Assembly: GCF_004015795.1 (NCBI RefSeq)
Contig: NZ_ML137220.1
Location: forward strand, 1-64,000
DNA from: Falsirhodobacter deserti
Lineage (GTDB): Bacteria > Pseudomonadota > Alphaproteobacteria > Rhodobacterales > Rhodobacteraceae
Length of the DNA stretch: 64,000 nucleotides
Direction of reading: 5' to 3'
The notes below the pieces were generated by a model. That model did not search any database, was not told where the DNA came from, and saw only the letters and a program-made list of their open reading frames with translations. Positions 61,436 to 64,000 of this stretch are shown one piece after another. Both the position numbers and the translations under genes were made by a program. Each line of letters starts with the position of its first letter. Positions within the stretch are counted from its first letter, which is position 1.

Positions 61436-62418
61436 CGCGTTTGCTTCCGGCCCTGCTTGTTCTTTTCCTTGCGGTCGCGGCATCGCTTGTGGCGGGGGCG
61501 CGTGCCCTGCCACTTGTGGAATATGCACGCGCGTTTGCCGCCTATGATCTCGCCAATCCGGCGCATATCACGCTTATGCAGATCCGCATTCCCCGCCTTC
61601 TGGGCGGACTTGTGGCAGGTGCCGCGCTTGGTATCGCAGGAACGGTGATGCAGACGATCACGCGCAACCCCCTTGCTGATCCCGGCATCCTTGGGATCAA
61701 TGCCGGGGCTGCCTTCACCCTGCTTCTGGGCGGGCTGCTGCTGGGGCAACCTGATGCGGCCACCGTGACGCTGCTGGCGCTGCCGGGGGCGGCGCTGGCC
61801 TCGGCGCTCGTGTTCATGCTGGGCGGCGGGATGCGCGGCGATGCCGGGCCGGTAAGGCTGACGCTGGCCGGGGCGGCGTTGAACGCGATGCTGCTTTCGC
61901 TGGTTTCGGCCATCGTGCTTTTGCGGCAGGAATCCTTGGACGTGTTCCGGTTCTGGGTGGCCGGATCCTTGGCCGAGGCGGGGGCACGTCCGATCCTGTT
62001 CATGGCATTGCTGGCGGCTGGGGGGGGCCTTGTCGCACTGGCCGCCGCACCGAGGATCGAGGCGCTTTTGCTGGGCGAGGCGCTGTCGCGCGGGCTTGGC
62101 ACGCGGCCGGGATGGGTGCAGGCGGCGGCCCTTGTCGCGGTGACGCTGACCACCAGCGCCGCTGTCGGCGTTGCGGGCCCCATCGCGTTCCTTGGGCTGA
62201 TCGTGCCACCGATTGCGCGGCGCTTTGCCGGCAGTTCGCTGCGTATGCAGCTTTTGGTGTCTGCGCTTCTGGGGGCGGCGCTTCTTTTGATGGCGGATGC
62301 GCTTGGGCGCGTGGTCATCCCCCCGTCCGAGGTTCGGGCCGGCATCATGACCGCACTGATCGGCGCGCCGGTGTTCATCTGGCTGGCCCGCCGCGTCCGG
62401 TCCGGAGCGTTCGGGTGA
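61432..62418 (+). CDS. FecCD-family iron-siderophore ABC permease
   Basis: A 328-residue membrane protein with about ten helices: IRIPRLLGGLVAGAALGIAG, MQTITRNPLADPGILGINAG, GVAGPIAFLGLIVPPIARRF are BtuC/FecCD hallmarks. It forms half of the translocation pore and overlaps its neighbours by 4 bp at each end, showing tight operon structure. Confidence 0.93.
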   Translation: MTRLLPALLVLFLAVAASLVAGARALPLVEYARAFAAYDLANPAHITLMQIRIPRLLGGLVAGAALGIAGTVMQTITRNPLADPGILGINAGAAFTLLLGGLLLGQPDAATVTLLALPGAALASALVFMLGGGMRGDAGPVRLTLAGAALNAMLLSLVSAIVLLRQESLDVFRFWVAGSLAEAGARPILFMALLAAGGGLVALAAAPRIEALLLGEALSRGLGTRPGWVQAAALVAVTLTTSAAVGVAGPIAFLGLIVPPIARRFAGSSLRMQLLVSALLGAALLLMADALGRVVIPPSEVRAGIMTALIGAPVFIWLARRVRSGAFG

Positions 62419-63389
62419 GGGCGGCGGTTCTTCCTCTTGCGCTGGTGCTGGCGATCCTTGCGTCGCTTATGATCGGGCAGTTGCCCGTGGGGCCGATGGC
62501 CCTGCTGCATGGCGCGCTGACGGGCGACGGGACGGGCGCGCTGGTACTGAAGGTCATCCGCGGCCCCCGCGTGATGACAGCGGTGGGCGCAGGCGCGGCC
62601 CTTGGCCTGTCGGGCGCGCTGTTTCAGACGCTGTTCCGCAACCCGCTGGCTGCACCCGACATCATGGGGTTCACCTCCGGCTCCGGCCTCGCGATCGTTG
62701 TGGCGGTTGCAGCGGGGCTGACACTGCCGGTGCCACTGGTGGCTGCGGCGGGCGGGCTTGTGGCGGCAGTGCTTGTGGCGCTGCTTGCATGGCGGCCGGG
62801 GCATTCGACGCCGCCGCTGACCTTGGTGCTGGTGGGCCTTGGGATCGGGTTCGCAACTTCGGCCCTGTCATCCTTTGCCCTGACATCCCTGCCACTGAAC
62901 GAGGCGGCCGAGGCGCAGCGCTGGCTGACAGGATCGCTGAATGCGCGGGCATGGGACCATGCGGCGCAGGTTTGGCTGGCGCTGGCGATGTTGGCAGTTC
63001 TTGCCCTGTCCCAACTGCGCCCGCTTGAGGCGCTGGAACTGGATAGCGATCTTGCCACCGGCCTTGGCATCCGGGCGGATCGCGCACGGTGGGCCATTGC
63101 CGCCATCGCGGTTTTGCTGGCCGCTGCGGCTGTTGCCGTGGCGGGGCCGGTGCCGTTTGTTGCCCTGATGGCGGCGCCGGTCGGGATCCGGCTGGCGCGC
63201 GCGCGGGATCTGAAAGGGCGGTTGATGTCGGGCGCCATGGCCGGAGCGCTGATCCTGACGCTCGCAGATCTGGCCGCGCAGGCCGCCTTGCCGGGCGTTG
63301 CGCTGCCGGTGGGCGTCGCGACAGGCCTCTTCGGTGCCCCCTATCTGTTGTGGCGCCTCTCGCGCGAGATGAAGAAAGGCGGCTTATGA
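62415..63389 (+). CDS. FecCD-family iron-siderophore ABC permease, second subunit
   Basis: A 324-residue permease; IRGPRVMTAVGAGAALGLSG, LFQTLFRNPLAAPDIMGFTSG and VAVAGPVPFVALMAAPVGIR identify the second FecCD half. The GTG at 62415 overlaps the previous stop (GTGA); the frame that opens at 62112 is antisense-like noise inside the first permease. The end overlaps the ATPase start (ATGA). Confidence 0.92.
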   Translation: MRAAVLPLALVLAILASLMIGQLPVGPMALLHGALTGDGTGALVLKVIRGPRVMTAVGAGAALGLSGALFQTLFRNPLAAPDIMGFTSGSGLAIVVAVAAGLTLPVPLVAAAGGLVAAVLVALLAWRPGHSTPPLTLVLVGLGIGFATSALSSFALTSLPLNEAAEAQRWLTGSLNARAWDHAAQVWLALAMLAVLALSQLRPLEALELDSDLATGLGIRADRARWAIAAIAVLLAAAAVAVAGPVPFVALMAAPVGIRLARARDLKGRLMSGAMAGALILTLADLAAQAALPGVALPVGVATGLFGAPYLLWRLSREMKKGGL

Positions 63390-64000
63390 TACTCAGCACA
63401 CGCGCGCTCAGCTTCGGGTATGGAACCCGCAGTGTTCTGCGGGATCTGGATGTCGTCATTCCCGAACGGCGGGTGACGGCGATCCTTGGTCCCAACGGAT
63501 GCGGGAAATCGACGCTTTTGAAGGCGATGGCGCGGCTGATCCGCCCCGCATCGGGACAGGTTCTGCTGGATGGGGCCGATATTCGCAATCAGGACACGCG
63601 GGCCTTGGCGCGGCGGCTGGCGATCCTTCCGCAGGCACCGGTTGCGCCCGAGGGGATACTTGTGGGCGACTTGGTCCGGCGCGGGCGCATCCCTTGGCGG
63701 GGCTTGTTAAGCCCGTGGCGGGCCGAAGATGCCCGCGCCTGTGCCGCCGCGTTGCAGGCCGTGGGCCTGACCCATCTGGCGCATCGGCCCCTGGACGAGC
63801 TTTCGGGCGGTCAGCGCCAACGTGCCTGGATTGCGCTGGTTCTGGCCCAGGAACCGCGCCTTTTGCTGCTGGACGAACCGACTACGTTTCTGGATCTGGT
63901 GCATCAGGTGGAGGTTCTTTCGCTGCTGCGCCGTCGCAACCGCGAAAGCGGGCTGACGGTGGTCAGCGTGTTGCATGACATGAACCTTGCTGCCCGCTTC
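63386..64000 (+). CDS. Iron-siderophore ABC transporter ATPase (FecE/FepC type), 3' cut by window end
   Basis: 205 codons visible with no stop before the window ends. Walker A GPNGCGKSTLLKAM, Q-loop ILPQAP, signature LSGGQRQRAWIALVLAQ, Walker B LLLLDEPTTFLDL and the His-switch VLHDMN are all present. It powers the FecCD permeases. ATG at 63386 overlaps the stop of the second permease. Only about the last 50 residues are outside the window. Confidence 0.93.
   Translation, partial: MILSTRALSFGYGTRSVLRDLDVVIPERRVTAILGPNGCGKSTLLKAMARLIRPASGQVLLDGADIRNQDTRALARRLAILPQAPVAPEGILVGDLVRRGRIPWRGLLSPWRAEDARACAAALQAVGLTHLAHRPLDELSGGQRQRAWIALVLAQEPRLLLLDEPTTFLDLVHQVEVLSLLRRRNRESGLTVVSVLHDMNLAARF

Noticed and set aside
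61542-62804. Minus-strand open frame of 420 codons
   Set aside because: Antisense to both FecCD permeases; Pro/Ser/Arg-rich with no domain.
1-64000. tRNA, rRNA or CRISPR arrays
   Set aside because: No tRNA cloverleaf, rRNA segment or regularly spaced repeat array was recognised by eye; a covariance-model search was not possible.

Overview
The window is high-GC DNA from a Rhodobacteraceae-type alphaproteobacterium (Paracoccus/Rhodobacter-like by gene content; genus not fixed). A complete ParA-ParB-Rep_3 replication and partition module at 39.8-43.5 kb, with iterons and a DnaA box, indicates an extrachromosomal replicon (plasmid or chromid). The left edge carries IS remnants. I saw no rRNA, tRNA or CRISPR.

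Layout. 0-1.6 kb: the end of an IS3-family transposase and a frameshifted IS30-family element. 1.6-4.9 kb: oxyR divergent from a catalase gene, then a LysE-type exporter. 5-31 kb: a large exopolysaccharide (EPS) locus with acyltransferases, glycosyltransferases, a BY-kinase/co-polymerase/ExeA-like ATPase operon, an ExoY-like initiating transferase, a short OPX export protein coupled to an outer-membrane barrel, a Wzy-like polymerase, a Wzx-like flippase, GDP-mannose enzymes (ManC, ManB) and a secreted clan GH-A-like hydrolase. A CtrA-type box lies in the central divergent promoter region.

31.1-39.7 kb: a probable organosulfonate locus. It holds a flavin-dependent monooxygenase, an aldo/keto reductase, a flavin reductase, a TRAP transporter and a YeiH-type exporter. 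A GntR/UTRA regulator and a Gfo/Idh/MocA oxidoreductase are divergent from these. The enzyme set matches the sulfoquinovose monooxygenase (sulfo-SMO) pathway, with TRAP replacing ABC import and the Gfo/Idh/MocA protein a candidate NAD-dependent sulfoquinovosidase. This is the most interesting system in the window.

39.8-43.5 kb: parB-parA on the minus strand and a divergent rep gene, flanked at both ends by near-identical palindromes (candidate parS). 43.7-50.2 kb: an arabinoside operon (GH51 arabinofuranosidase plus ABC transporter) with a GntR/FCD repressor and a matching operator. 50.4-56.3 kb: PhoX phosphatase, HPP-CBS membrane protein, DUF2235 hydrolase, EamA transporter and an Lrp regulator. 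56.7-58.2 kb: PutP proline symporter. 58.3-64 kb: a siderophore uptake operon (TonB receptor, binding protein, two permeases, ATPase cut by the window end).

Overall the replicon looks like a niche-adaptation element combining surface polysaccharide production, scavenging of plant- or alga-derived sugars and sulfosugars, phosphate and iron acquisition, and peroxide defence.
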